Source: Methanobacteriota archaeon (GTDB lineage Archaea; Thermoplasmatota; Poseidoniia; Poseidoniales; SP79). Taken from it: a DNA stretch of 11,196 nt. Location: positions 19,106 to 30,301 of the forward strand of contig PAZI01000015.1 in NCBI GenBank assembly GCA_002715545.1, in the 5' to 3' direction. The notes under the pieces were generated by a model, which ran no database searches, had not been told where the DNA came from, and saw only the letters and a list, made by a program, of their open reading frames with translations. Position numbers and translations under genes: made by a program. This document shows, piece by piece, positions 1 through 9,000 of this stretch (position 1 is its first letter; each line of letters opens with the position of its first letter).

Positions 1-906
1 ATGGTAAGGCACCTTGCTCGCGTGGAGAGGCGATGGGATTCATATCAAGCGATTGTGGGCAATATCTGGTGGTGGTACTGCCTCACCACTCTTCTCTTGA
101 TTCCGATTCTTGAGATTGGATTGTTATGGCGTGCTGGCGATTGGGGGCGGACCTTGCCAATGGCAGGACCAAGTCCATGGAACTTTGAGCTCCTTGGAAT
201 ATGGTGGGTATGGACTGATCCTTGGAGAATGATGTGGGCCTGTGCTTTGATGGCATTTCTCACATATGCTCTTGTGGTCACTCATCCATTTGGGAGAGAT
301 AGAGGACAAGAGATTGCAGGCGTAGGATTAGGGGTTTCAGTCATCGTAGCGGGTAGTCTCGTAGGAGGAGCTATTGCCCACATCATAGGCGTCCGAGTAA
401 CGAGTCCTGACTTTGCCGCTTTACCAGATGGTCAATTATGGCTCTTGCTCATGAATGCAGGGTTCTGGGAGGAAATTGTTGGTCGCGTGATTCTTATTGG
501 AATTCCTTTGGTTCTCTGGCGGAGAATCACATGGTCGGAAAGGTGCCATGCCCTTATGTTTGGGCCTGATAGAAAGGGATTCACTCCTGATGGGATTGTG
601 TTGGTTGTGCTTGCTTCAGTCGCCTTTGGTCTTCTACATCTACCAGGTTATGGTGCTTGGAAAGTCCCACCAACGATTTTTGCAGGAACCATACTGGGCA
701 TTGCGTACCTCAGATTTGGACTTGTCATGCCAGTTCTCATCCACTCGATGATTGATGTCTCTGTCGCTCATGAGTTGGTTCTACAGGATACATCATTTGC
801 GATTCTTGGACATCTAGTGGTGATAACTATCCTACTCCTCATGGTCATAACACTTCCAATCATACATCACTGGACAAAACGCAACATGGGTGCTCAAAAT
901 GATTGA
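1..906 (+). CDS. CPBP-family (CAAX protease/Abi) intramembrane metalloprotease
   Basis: Predicted multi-pass membrane protein of 301 aa with about seven hydrophobic segments (roughly residues 22-44, 75-95, 108-130, 146-174, 198-213, 225-250 and 265-290). It carries the conserved CPBP/Rce1-type motifs in order: EExxxR (E157, E158, R162), FxxxH (F209, H213) and a final HxxxD (H248, D252; many relatives have HxxxN). Together these form the presumed metal and water-activating site inside the membrane. The family includes Rce1 CAAX endopeptidases, bacteriocin-immunity proteins and many members of unknown substrate. Nothing here reveals the substrate. The ATG is the first base of the window, so an upstream start cannot be excluded, although the basic residues before the first hydrophobic segment fit a true N-terminus. 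The 3' end overlaps the methyltransferase gene by 8 bp, suggesting co-transcription. Family call is firm; role unknown. Confidence 0.88.
   Translation: MVRHLARVERRWDSYQAIVGNIWWWYCLTTLLLIPILEIGLLWRAGDWGRTLPMAGPSPWNFELLGIWWVWTDPWRMMWACALMAFLTYALVVTHPFGRDRGQEIAGVGLGVSVIVAGSLVGGAIAHIIGVRVTSPDFAALPDGQLWLLLMNAGFWEEIVGRVILIGIPLVLWRRITWSERCHALMFGPDRKGFTPDGIVLVVLASVAFGLLHLPGYGAWKVPPTIFAGTILGIAYLRFGLVMPVLIHSMIDVSVAHELVLQDTSFAILGHLVVITILLLMVITLPIIHHWTKRNMGAQND
889..892 (+). promoter_or_regulatory. weak Shine-Dalgarno-like GGTG before methyltransferase ATG
   Basis: GGTG lies six bases before ATG 899 and could pair with the 16S 3' end. It is short and sits inside the preceding coding region, so it only mildly favours ATG 899 over GTG 890. 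Confidence 0.3.
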
Positions 907-1531
907 TTCGGATGCAGGGGAACTCTTTGATGAATGGGCGAAAAGCGGACGCGGGGAACCAATGGCCGAAGGCCATGCCCCTGCTGTGGAATACATGTTA
1001 CAACATGCTCACCGGCTCTTACTCAATGAGAAATCAAGATACAGGAGTATCGATATAGGGTGTGGGACAGGATGGGCTGTACGTTGGTTGAACAGCAAAA
1101 TAGAATGTGAACAATCAATCGGAATCGATGTCTCACCTTCAATGATTGAACGGGCAAGAGGTTTGGACGTAGGACGTGAAAATGCGTATGTCTGTGCAAA
1201 TATTCAGAAATGGATTCCAACATCTCCAGTGGATCTTATCACATCAATGGAGGTTCTATATTATCTGAATCCGATTGATTCCTTTCTGAACTGCGTACGT
1301 CAATCGTGGTTATTATCTGGAGGTTTATTCATAGCAGGTTTGGATCACCACCCAGATAATCCACGAAGTGAGTCGTGGTCAGCAGACTTGAATTTAGAAA
1401 TGGACCGTTCCAATGACAATATTTGGAGGAACAGATTGATCGACGCTGGTTTCAGTGATGTGGAGACATGGTTGAAGAAATTGGAAGGGAGAAAGGACGT
1501 CACACTATTCATCCAAGCTCGGAAGTTATGA
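899..1531 (+). CDS. class I SAM-dependent methyltransferase
   Basis: Soluble Rossmann-fold methyltransferase of 210 aa. Motif I is IDIGCGTG (residues 51-58), the glycine-rich SAM loop. The acidic residue ending strand 2 is D77 in GIDVS. A motif II-like segment reads PVDLITSMEVLYYL, and a motif III-like hydrophobic strand with a Gly-Gly turn (LLSGGLFIAG) follows. No target-recognition domain is obvious, so the methyl acceptor (protein, lipid, cofactor or small molecule) cannot be named. I chose ATG 899, which has a weak GGTG upstream; GTG 890 in the same frame would add three residues. It overlaps the end of the protease gene by 8 bp and is probably translationally coupled to it. Its 3' end overlaps the convergent helicase-nuclease gene by 23 bp. 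Confidence 0.85.
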   Translation: MIDSDAGELFDEWAKSGRGEPMAEGHAPAVEYMLQHAHRLLLNEKSRYRSIDIGCGTGWAVRWLNSKIECEQSIGIDVSPSMIERARGLDVGRENAYVCANIQKWIPTSPVDLITSMEVLYYLNPIDSFLNCVRQSWLLSGGLFIAGLDHHPDNPRSESWSADLNLEMDRSNDNIWRNRLIDAGFSDVETWLKKLEGRKDVTLFIQARKL

Positions 1532-4500
1532 TTGATGAGAGAATCGAGTCCAATTTCTGATCATGCTCATCCATCTGATCATCAGACCAGCATACTAACC
1601 GGCCATTTGTAGCAATGAGAAGGCCGCCGGGAATCACTTCAATTTGGGCTCCTTCTCGACTGCGTGCTTTTGCCCATCTCTTCAGAACTCGATGATATAC
1701 AACCATCTGTTGAATATGATTCTCAAGCATCGTTGCTTCTTCATCACAAACAGGTACTTGCTCATTGTTTGAAATGCAATCTTCAAGGGCGACGCGAACA
1801 TCCGGGCGGGTCCACCCATCGGTCTTGATATCGATAGGCAATAGAAGGAGGTGGCCTTCATTTTGACGTAGTACGAGAATGAGGTCCACCCTCCCTGATA
1901 CTTCAACATGGACTTCGTCAGTGTAACGTTTCATCGGTCCAAAAGGCGTACTACGGAAGGCATGCGGGCCATTTTCAAGAGAGAGGATCCACTCGTCAGA
2001 GAATGACCATTCTGTCCGTACGCCGACGACATCATATGGACCATCACCACGGAACATGGATCCAAGTGAACCTCGATCTATACGATTCAACATCTCTTGG
2101 AGTGCTGAACCAAGTTCTGTTTTGTGATCAGTAGGGGCTCGATGAACAACTTCAGAGATTAGGTCATCATCAAGATAACGTGATGCTGCGGGCCTACACC
2201 AGTCTGCTGGAATAGCGTAACCATCGGGCGTCAGCCCAGGATTAGGAAGGCCTATCTCGAGCATACGATGAAGGGCATCGCCAATGACATTTGCCGGTAT
2301 CTCATCAGAAACTTCATGAATTTTTGAGATGATTTCTGAGGTGTATTCAATATCAGATGAGGCGGAATTGAGGGAACGACTCTGTTCGTCGATTGAGCTG
2401 GGGCTCAAACTCCAGCGAAGCGGGTGCTGAATTGTGGATGTCAGTTCATTTGTAGAATCCCATTCCAATGATGTAGAATCTTTCATCTGCTTGATTAAAT
2501 CCTCATCCTCTAACGAAGGACTTGAATCTGAACCTGTCCAATCAACATGTATCGATTTGATATGCCCAATGGGTAATCCTGCATCTGAACCCACTGCAAC
2601 TGGATCAAATCTCAGCACATCAATGGACTCTGTTTCATTTCCCCACACAACAGGACTCTCCTTGGTTTTCAATACGCGCTTTGGAATCTGAACGAGATTT
2701 CTCTCCCACATTTGAGATGTCGAAACCATCGTAGAAAATCCGTTCAACCACATTTCTCCAAGACTATGCTTTCCATTTCTTGGCATGGGAACATTAAGGC
2801 AACCTTCCTTGTCAAGGAACGTCTTTGCAGGGGCTCCTGCAACAATGAGATGATCCTGAGCTCTGGTCGCTGCTACATAGAGTAAACGACGTTTTTCAGC
2901 AGCGTTCTGCCGCGCTACATATCGTTCAGTCTTCATCCAGAACGGCCCTGAGACCGGTGTAGATGTTGCATATGGCCGAGCACGTAATGCCATCCGGTCA
3001 GGAGTCACCAGTATATTGCTTCGTTTATCTTGTTCGTGGGAGCGCCATCCATCATCAAACAAACCGGTCAATACAACCAAAGGTGATTGAAGACCTTTCG
3101 ATTTGTGTATTGTCATCACCCTCATTGTCGAAGCGTGATCAGGGGCATTTGTCGTGACTTCTACATCATGTGATTCAATGAGGTCCAGTTCATTAGATAG
3201 TTGTGCTACTCCACTTCCTACGCGCAAACTTATCTGATGGATGAAACGCATGAACCGATCAGCATCTATCACATCTTTCGGTTGAGAAAATGCCACGAGA
3301 AGGTCACTCCAATCAAGACTAGTCTGGAGGAGTCTGAAAGCATCATCACGATGTTCAATCCAATCACGAACCAACCACTTTCTTGAGTCACCATCATCAA
3401 GTATTGAGAGAAGAGATTTGAAGCCATCAGTTTCATCATTGTTGAACATCATCTTGTGTAAGGTCTTGTCATCTAAATCGAGCATCGGTGAGCGAGCCAA
3501 TGTGGCAAGAGAAAGACGATCGTGGGGTCTCGCTGCTAAATCGATCAAGGCACGAAGAATTTGCCCAACTGGTCGATTAAAGAGTGAACCTGTAGAGTCA
3601 CTGGCTACTGGCAATCCGAGGCGCTGTAATCTATCGATAAGATCACTGACATGAGTTCTTGTCTGAACGAGAATCATGATGTCACGTGGTGAAGTCAACC
3701 ACTCAGGAGGATGTTCAAGCAGAGTTGAGAGACGACGAGCAACAAGGTCATGCTCTAGACCTCTATCACCCGGTTCGGGAGATTTTCCAAGTCCTTGAGA
3801 TTCAAGTGAGGGGTTAGGGGATTCTGAATTGATGGGAATGAGCCATTCCAAGGAACCGATGAGGTCTGCACGATCATCACATGGGTGAAGGTGCTGAGAG
3901 GGTGCATCCCAAATCGCATGATTCTCTACTTCATCGAACACATTGCTGACAACTTGATCAATGGTGCGAAGGAGGTCACCACGAGTACGGAAATTCTCAT
4001 CAAGAGTTATCAAACCAAGAGTGCGACGTGTGTGAATGAGGGAAGCTGTGTCAGATGTGCTAAGGCCAGTTGTTAGTGGTAGAGTCTTCAGGTCACTATG
4101 CAATGAAGACGCACTCTGGAAACTACCCTCAGACGTTGGAGGTGTAGATCGAGGGTCCCTCACAAGTTCATCCTGTACCCATGCAGGTCTAAGTGAGGTT
4201 TCTGCAGCATTAGCGGCAGCAACCTGATCTCCTGCTAGGCGCATGACTGCGACATCCGCCTGCCGGAATCGATAGATGGATTGTTTTACATCACCAACAA
4301 CACATACTGTTGGCTGCCACATGATTGGTGAAATGGGGTTTGTAGAACAGAATAGACGTGTCAAAAGACGCCATTGCTGAGGTGAAGTATCTTGGAATTC
4401 ATCAATGATGTAAGCACGATATCTGGTTCGGATATTTCGCAGACGTGATATTCGCTGCTCAAGGTCCTCAAGTGCTGGACCTGCCGTGTCCTTACCAAGG

Positions 4501-6029
4501 GCTCGGCCAATCCTCAAAGCCTCAGTGATGTGAATATCAGACCATCCTGGACGGATGTTCAAATCACTGTCAAGGGCATCCACCATTTCACCGGGATACC
4601 ATGATCTACAGATTGCTGGACATCTTGTGATAAGTAGATCTTCTGCCGCCTCGGCTACATCGCTGTGGTCTTCCAACCTACGCTGTTCCTTGATGTGACG
4701 ATCGACCTTGGCAACAAGATGGCCAAGACGCACTGCATCAACAATGAGACCAAGATCTGTCTCTGCCGAGAGATTGAGAAGTCCTTCTGGAACTGGTGTG
4801 AAATTAGACCAACCTACTGCTGTCGGGCGCAAGGCTACGGGCACGTTGGGCATGTCTGGTGGATGGTGGCAACAAACATCGATTGACGCGTCGCGAATGC
4901 GTTGACCCGCAAGGGATTCAATGAATCCTGATATCTCTTCCATCAAATGCCTCACATCGAAGAGGACTGACTGATGTTTAGCAGCCTTGAGTTTACTTGG
5001 AGTAGAAATTCCATGAGGCCAATTGTCCTTCGTTTGGAACCAACGTCCACTTTCAAATGGATGTGATGATGTTTCACTCCAATCCTTAGAACTCGTAAGT
5101 ATGCGAAGGAGGTGACCGATACGTTGCATGGTTCCGATCAAGTTAGTTGGTCTTGGAAGGTCTGTCGTTTGAAGAAAGGAGTGAACACGCGTCCCAGGGT
5201 CCATTTCCATCAAACGTAGGCTTTCAACTGCGTCTGGTTCACGCATTCTTTCAGCAAGAGAAATGAATCGGTCGAGGCATTCTTGGGCATCATTGAGATC
5301 GATATCAATGATATCGAGTTTGAGGGCATCCTCTGAATTTATGGAAAGACGCTGATGACCAATTGAAGATGCCATTCGCATTTCGGCTTCGGAGGCGAAT
5401 CCTGCAGAATCTCGCAATTTGCTGATGACTTTAACCAAACGATTTCGGCTACCGAAGGCTATGAGCATCCTATGTCTCAAATCTGTCAAATCTTCTAATT
5501 CTACTTGCGTAAGACCTAATGTTGATGCTTCATGAATGGAATTAATACGTAACACTGCGTCAACGACTGTGGCATTCAAAGTGGTCCGCTCATCATCCTC
5601 TACTAAGCGTCTGTTCGGTTCTCTGAACAATGTTGAGCGCCACGGTTGAATCAACTGTGTGATGAAGGAATCAATGGTACCTATCGAAGCTTGATCGAGA
5701 TCAGATAAGACATCAAGTGGGTCTGCATCACTCAAGCGAGGATCTCGATGTTCAATACGTTCCATCAAGACAGAACGGATTCTATCTTTGAGTTCTTGAG
5801 CCGCGTCAACTGTGAATGTGAGAGCAACTATCTCTGAAGGGCGAAGGCCATATACGCCCACTTGCCTATTTTCAGCAGCATGGAAACGTACTGCACGTTG
5901 CATCGGGTCAAGGATGTGAAGTACATAGCGCTCTGACATCACTCGAGTCTTTCCAGTCCCAGCACCCGCATCAAGGAGAATATGGCGATCGAGATCGAGA
6001 CCGAGAAGTTGACCAGTGTTGATATTCAT
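1509..6029 (-). CDS. addA: AddA/RecB-like ATP-dependent helicase-nuclease (UvrD family plus PD-(D/E)XK)
   Basis: Protein of 1506 aa, somewhat longer than typical bacterial AddA. SF1A helicase motifs appear in order: Walker A GAGTGKT (22-28, K27), motif Ia (EIVALTFT), a TIDSF motif, Walker B DEFQDT (543-548), motif III GDVKQSIYRFR (near K582), motif IV NFR (N679), motif V TIHKSKGLQ (near H975) and motif VI YVAATRA (R1056). The C-terminal RecB-type nuclease is intact: H1254, D1382 in GRVD, D1400-x-K1402 in IDIKT, and QxxxY (Q1441, Y1445). The expected role is 3'-5' translocation and nuclease action on double-strand ends as a heterodimer with the adjacent AddB-like protein. About 57 extra Ser/Thr/Pro-rich residues lie between motifs III and IV (roughly 605-665). 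Motif V has Gln where Glu is usual. The ATG follows a good SD nine bases after the addB stop. Remote paralogues of the UvrD family are the only alternative; the partner gene argues for AddA. Confidence 0.93.
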   Translation of the reverse strand: MNINTGQLLGLDLDRHILLDAGAGTGKTRVMSERYVLHILDPMQRAVRFHAAENRQVGVYGLRPSEIVALTFTVDAAQELKDRIRSVLMERIEHRDPRLSDADPLDVLSDLDQASIGTIDSFITQLIQPWRSTLFREPNRRLVEDDERTTLNATVVDAVLRINSIHEASTLGLTQVELEDLTDLRHRMLIAFGSRNRLVKVISKLRDSAGFASEAEMRMASSIGHQRLSINSEDALKLDIIDIDLNDAQECLDRFISLAERMREPDAVESLRLMEMDPGTRVHSFLQTTDLPRPTNLIGTMQRIGHLLRILTSSKDWSETSSHPFESGRWFQTKDNWPHGISTPSKLKAAKHQSVLFDVRHLMEEISGFIESLAGQRIRDASIDVCCHHPPDMPNVPVALRPTAVGWSNFTPVPEGLLNLSAETDLGLIVDAVRLGHLVAKVDRHIKEQRRLEDHSDVAEAAEDLLITRCPAICRSWYPGEMVDALDSDLNIRPGWSDIHITEALRIGRALGKDTAGPALEDLEQRISRLRNIRTRYRAYIIDEFQDTSPQQWRLLTRLFCSTNPISPIMWQPTVCVVGDVKQSIYRFRQADVAVMRLAGDQVAAANAAETSLRPAWVQDELVRDPRSTPPTSEGSFQSASSLHSDLKTLPLTTGLSTSDTASLIHTRRTLGLITLDENFRTRGDLLRTIDQVVSNVFDEVENHAIWDAPSQHLHPCDDRADLIGSLEWLIPINSESPNPSLESQGLGKSPEPGDRGLEHDLVARRLSTLLEHPPEWLTSPRDIMILVQTRTHVSDLIDRLQRLGLPVASDSTGSLFNRPVGQILRALIDLAARPHDRLSLATLARSPMLDLDDKTLHKMMFNNDETDGFKSLLSILDDGDSRKWLVRDWIEHRDDAFRLLQTSLDWSDLLVAFSQPKDVIDADRFMRFIHQISLRVGSGVAQLSNELDLIESHDVEVTTNAPDHASTMRVMTIHKSKGLQSPLVVLTGLFDDGWRSHEQDKRSNILVTPDRMALRARPYATSTPVSGPFWMKTERYVARQNAAEKRRLLYVAATRAQDHLIVAGAPAKTFLDKEGCLNVPMPRNGKHSLGEMWLNGFSTMVSTSQMWERNLVQIPKRVLKTKESPVVWGNETESIDVLRFDPVAVGSDAGLPIGHIKSIHVDWTGSDSSPSLEDEDLIKQMKDSTSLEWDSTNELTSTIQHPLRWSLSPSSIDEQSRSLNSASSDIEYTSEIISKIHEVSDEIPANVIGDALHRMLEIGLPNPGLTPDGYAIPADWCRPAASRYLDDDLISEVVHRAPTDHKTELGSALQEMLNRIDRGSLGSMFRGDGPYDVVGVRTEWSFSDEWILSLENGPHAFRSTPFGPMKRYTDEVHVEVSGRVDLILVLRQNEGHLLLLPIDIKTDGWTRPDVRVALEDCISNNEQVPVCDEEATMLENHIQQMVVYHRVLKRWAKARSREGAQIEVIPGGLLIATNGRLVCWSDDQMDEHDQKLDSILSSIITSELG

Positions 6030-6034
6030 ACTAA

Positions 6035-6040
6035 CACCTC
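6035..6040 (-). promoter_or_regulatory. Shine-Dalgarno GAGGTG for addA
   Basis: On the minus strand GAGGTG is followed by TTAGT and then the ATG at 6029, a spacing of five bases. It matches the CACCTC anti-SD of archaeal and bacterial 16S rRNA exactly and shares its first two bases with the TGA stop of the addB-like gene. This is the only convincing SD in the window. It fixes the addA start and suggests independent or reinforced initiation on the downstream cistron. Confidence 0.75.
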
Positions 6041-9000
6041 ACGTTCGTGGTAAATCCTCGCGGTGGCCTACAGGACAAGCCGAAATGACTGGGCAATGAG
6101 AACAATGTGAACCTTCAGTAGGAGGCACTCGGCCCTTGTTCGCAGCATCAATGACGTTCTTGGCTACTGAAAGACGTTCCTGAAGCCAGCCATCAAAGGG
6201 ATCCGAATGACCACTTGAGGCAATGCCATGCATCATAGACAAACCATAATCTGGTTCATCCGGGCCTTTGTGTGATTGGCGTTTGATGTTGAAGTGATCC
6301 ACTTGAGCACCAATGATCACACCACCCACGCCCACGACCATATCGCCAGGATTGGTCACTTCCCAAGCCCGAGCATAAAGGGCAAGTTGAACCTCTTCAA
6401 AGATCATCTTGGACCATCTCTTCTTAGGATCCTTACGCTCATCAGTACGTTGAATGAATTTGATGTCTCTTATCATGATACAGCGGCGAGGATTGTATTC
6501 AGCTCGTTCAGGCCCTAGAGGTATTACTGAAAGAGGTGCATCTGAAGTAAACCACTCACCTGATGATAATGGAAGCTGGTCGACTCGATCAATAGCGCCA
6601 TGTACAGAACGTTCTGGACCGACAAAAGGTGGATCTGGATGAGATGTATCGAATTGGTGTTCAAGACTCAAAATGCGATGAAGGTCAAGATCAAATTCGC
6701 TCTGAACAAGGTGTCGAACAATACCGCCTATCTTTGGGAGAACTGGTTCATTATCGTCTGTATTGAGCATCGGCCATGGATCTTGGCCGAAAAGATGGCG
6801 ATGTAATGCTGCGGCACCAGCATCTCCTGAACGCAGCCACGCTTCTTGACGAAGTAGCCTCAAAGTGAGGTCTTCAATGACATCTTCAACACCACAATGA
6901 GATGATTCAAGACGGTTCTGACCGCCATCAGGCCGTTCTTTATGAATCATGAAACCAAGTTTGTCTGCAATCGTCTGAGCCCAAGCCCGATGAAGGATGT
7001 TACCCACTCTGTAACTGGCAACATCATCATCTTCAGCATCCGTGCTCTGTGCTTGCAGCACGCGCGTCATCCAAGCCCGACGTGGACATTCAAGCCACGA
7101 ACGAAGACCAGAGGCCGACCAGCGATCCAATTTGATTGAGGGCCCTTCACCCATACGCGCATCGTGAGAGGCAATACCTGAAGGAAGAGGGATAAATGGG
7201 CGAGGGTCCCGACTCGGGTTGTTATTTCCATTAGGTGACCGACCACCTAGCAGGACACCAGGGGGTTGGTTTGCAGGACGGTACTCCGGCATGTACCGTC
7301 CAACATTCTTTGAGGAAGGAATGAGGGGTATTTTAGAAATCGACCACAATGATGGATGTCGTTCAGGAAAAAGGAAAATATCGTCGACTTCAGCATTCCT
7401 TGGTTGGTTCGCAAGATTATTCTTGAGCATCAGTCCATCAAATGGAAAGGAAATACTTCGTTTATTCAAAGGACGATGGAGGGGGTCGCTAACCTTGCCA
7501 GCACGTGCCATTACACCAAGGCGAGCACGTCGGTGGGGATGTGAATCAGATGTTGGCAGAAGATGATGGCCATGAGTCTTCCAACGACTATGATTCCATT
7601 CATCGTCCTCAACAAACATTCCAGGAGAATTTTGCAGCCACTCGTATGGCTTTCCCCAAGTCAGATTTTCGATGATATTCAACGTTGGAAGTGAGAGAGG
7701 AGTCGTACCATCTGCTGAAGGATCGAGCATAATGACTTCCATACCCGAAGCAAAGCATAGATCCATTATCTGAAGATGGCTACCAAGCGCGTCGCGTGGT
7801 CCTCGAAAACCAATATCAAGTGCTTGTTTATCATCAAGTAACGGGGGTGAACGGATAATTGTACTAGAATACTCACTTGATAAGCCAGCAAGAATCAATA
7901 GATTGCAATTCGAACCGGCTGCTTGTTCTGGAGATAGAACCTGAATGCAATGTCGATGACGAGAAGGCGGTGGTTGTTCCTCAAGAATACGGAAGAAGCG
8001 TTCAGCCCATACAGATGATGACTGATCTGAATCAATACCTAAAATCGATTCAAACCTCATTAGATCTTGAATTGAAGACATCGAATCAACGAAATCACTA
8101 GATGTTCCTTGTCCAGGACATGCCTGAACAAGTAGGGAAAATGATTCAACTGGATCACTGAGGGGGCGGGGGAAGAGATGAATCTCCTGGTCATGACAAC
8201 CTACAACTTCTTGGGAAAGGCGTTGACGTTCGGAAGGCGTTAGCCATGGACCAAGAAGACGAGCTAACGCATGCAACGCTAGTTGAGTAGATTGTCTAGC
8301 TTCAAGACGTCGTGGATGAAGGTCAGCACGTAATGGAGAGTCAAGAACATCCAGCCAAGCAACAAGCGCTCCTGATCCACCTACAATGTGGTGTACACCA
8401 CCGAGTTCGGATACTTCATGCAGATCCAACATGATATTGAGGGGATGGTCGGGGCCTCCACCCCCTTGAATAAAGGTCGAAAGGACGGAATTAAGCGGGA
8501 CATCACGTGAGAGTCGGCGCATTCTAGTCCGTGACCAAGCATCTGCTGACGTAGCAGTCTCAATCAAATGGCGAAGGGAGGGACCGACCTTGTGCTCTGA
8601 TTGATATTCCCAATATCCTGAGGCAAGAAGATGACGGTCCCACAAATCGCCACGACGGTCGTGCGCCCAATCCACTATGGTCACTGAAGGAAATGAATCT
8701 GTTGAAGATGAAATATAGCCTTGAATAATCGAAAGGGATGCTTCAATCTCTCCTTCACTACCTTCGGTTCCAATGCGTACGTAAGTGGGCGATTCAGATA
8801 CATGTATCGAATCTGGTGTTATTTTTTCTGCCGGAACACTCTCAGACCATAGACGTACTCCAGCGCGACCATCGCTAAGAGAACCAGGAGCATGTATCTC
8901 ATGAATCGGCACATGTTGTTGAATCACGCGAAGGAATTTCAGCATCTGGCCAGATGTAGCCGAAGGGATGTGAATCAGTAGAACTTCGCTGGCATGAAGT

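Noticed and set aside
7219..7566. 115-codon plus-strand open frame and other open frames of 60-85 codons opposite the large minus-strand genes
   Set aside because: They lie antisense to addA/addB coding sequence whose protein motifs are unambiguous, have no recognisable domains, and are expected by chance opposite long genes.
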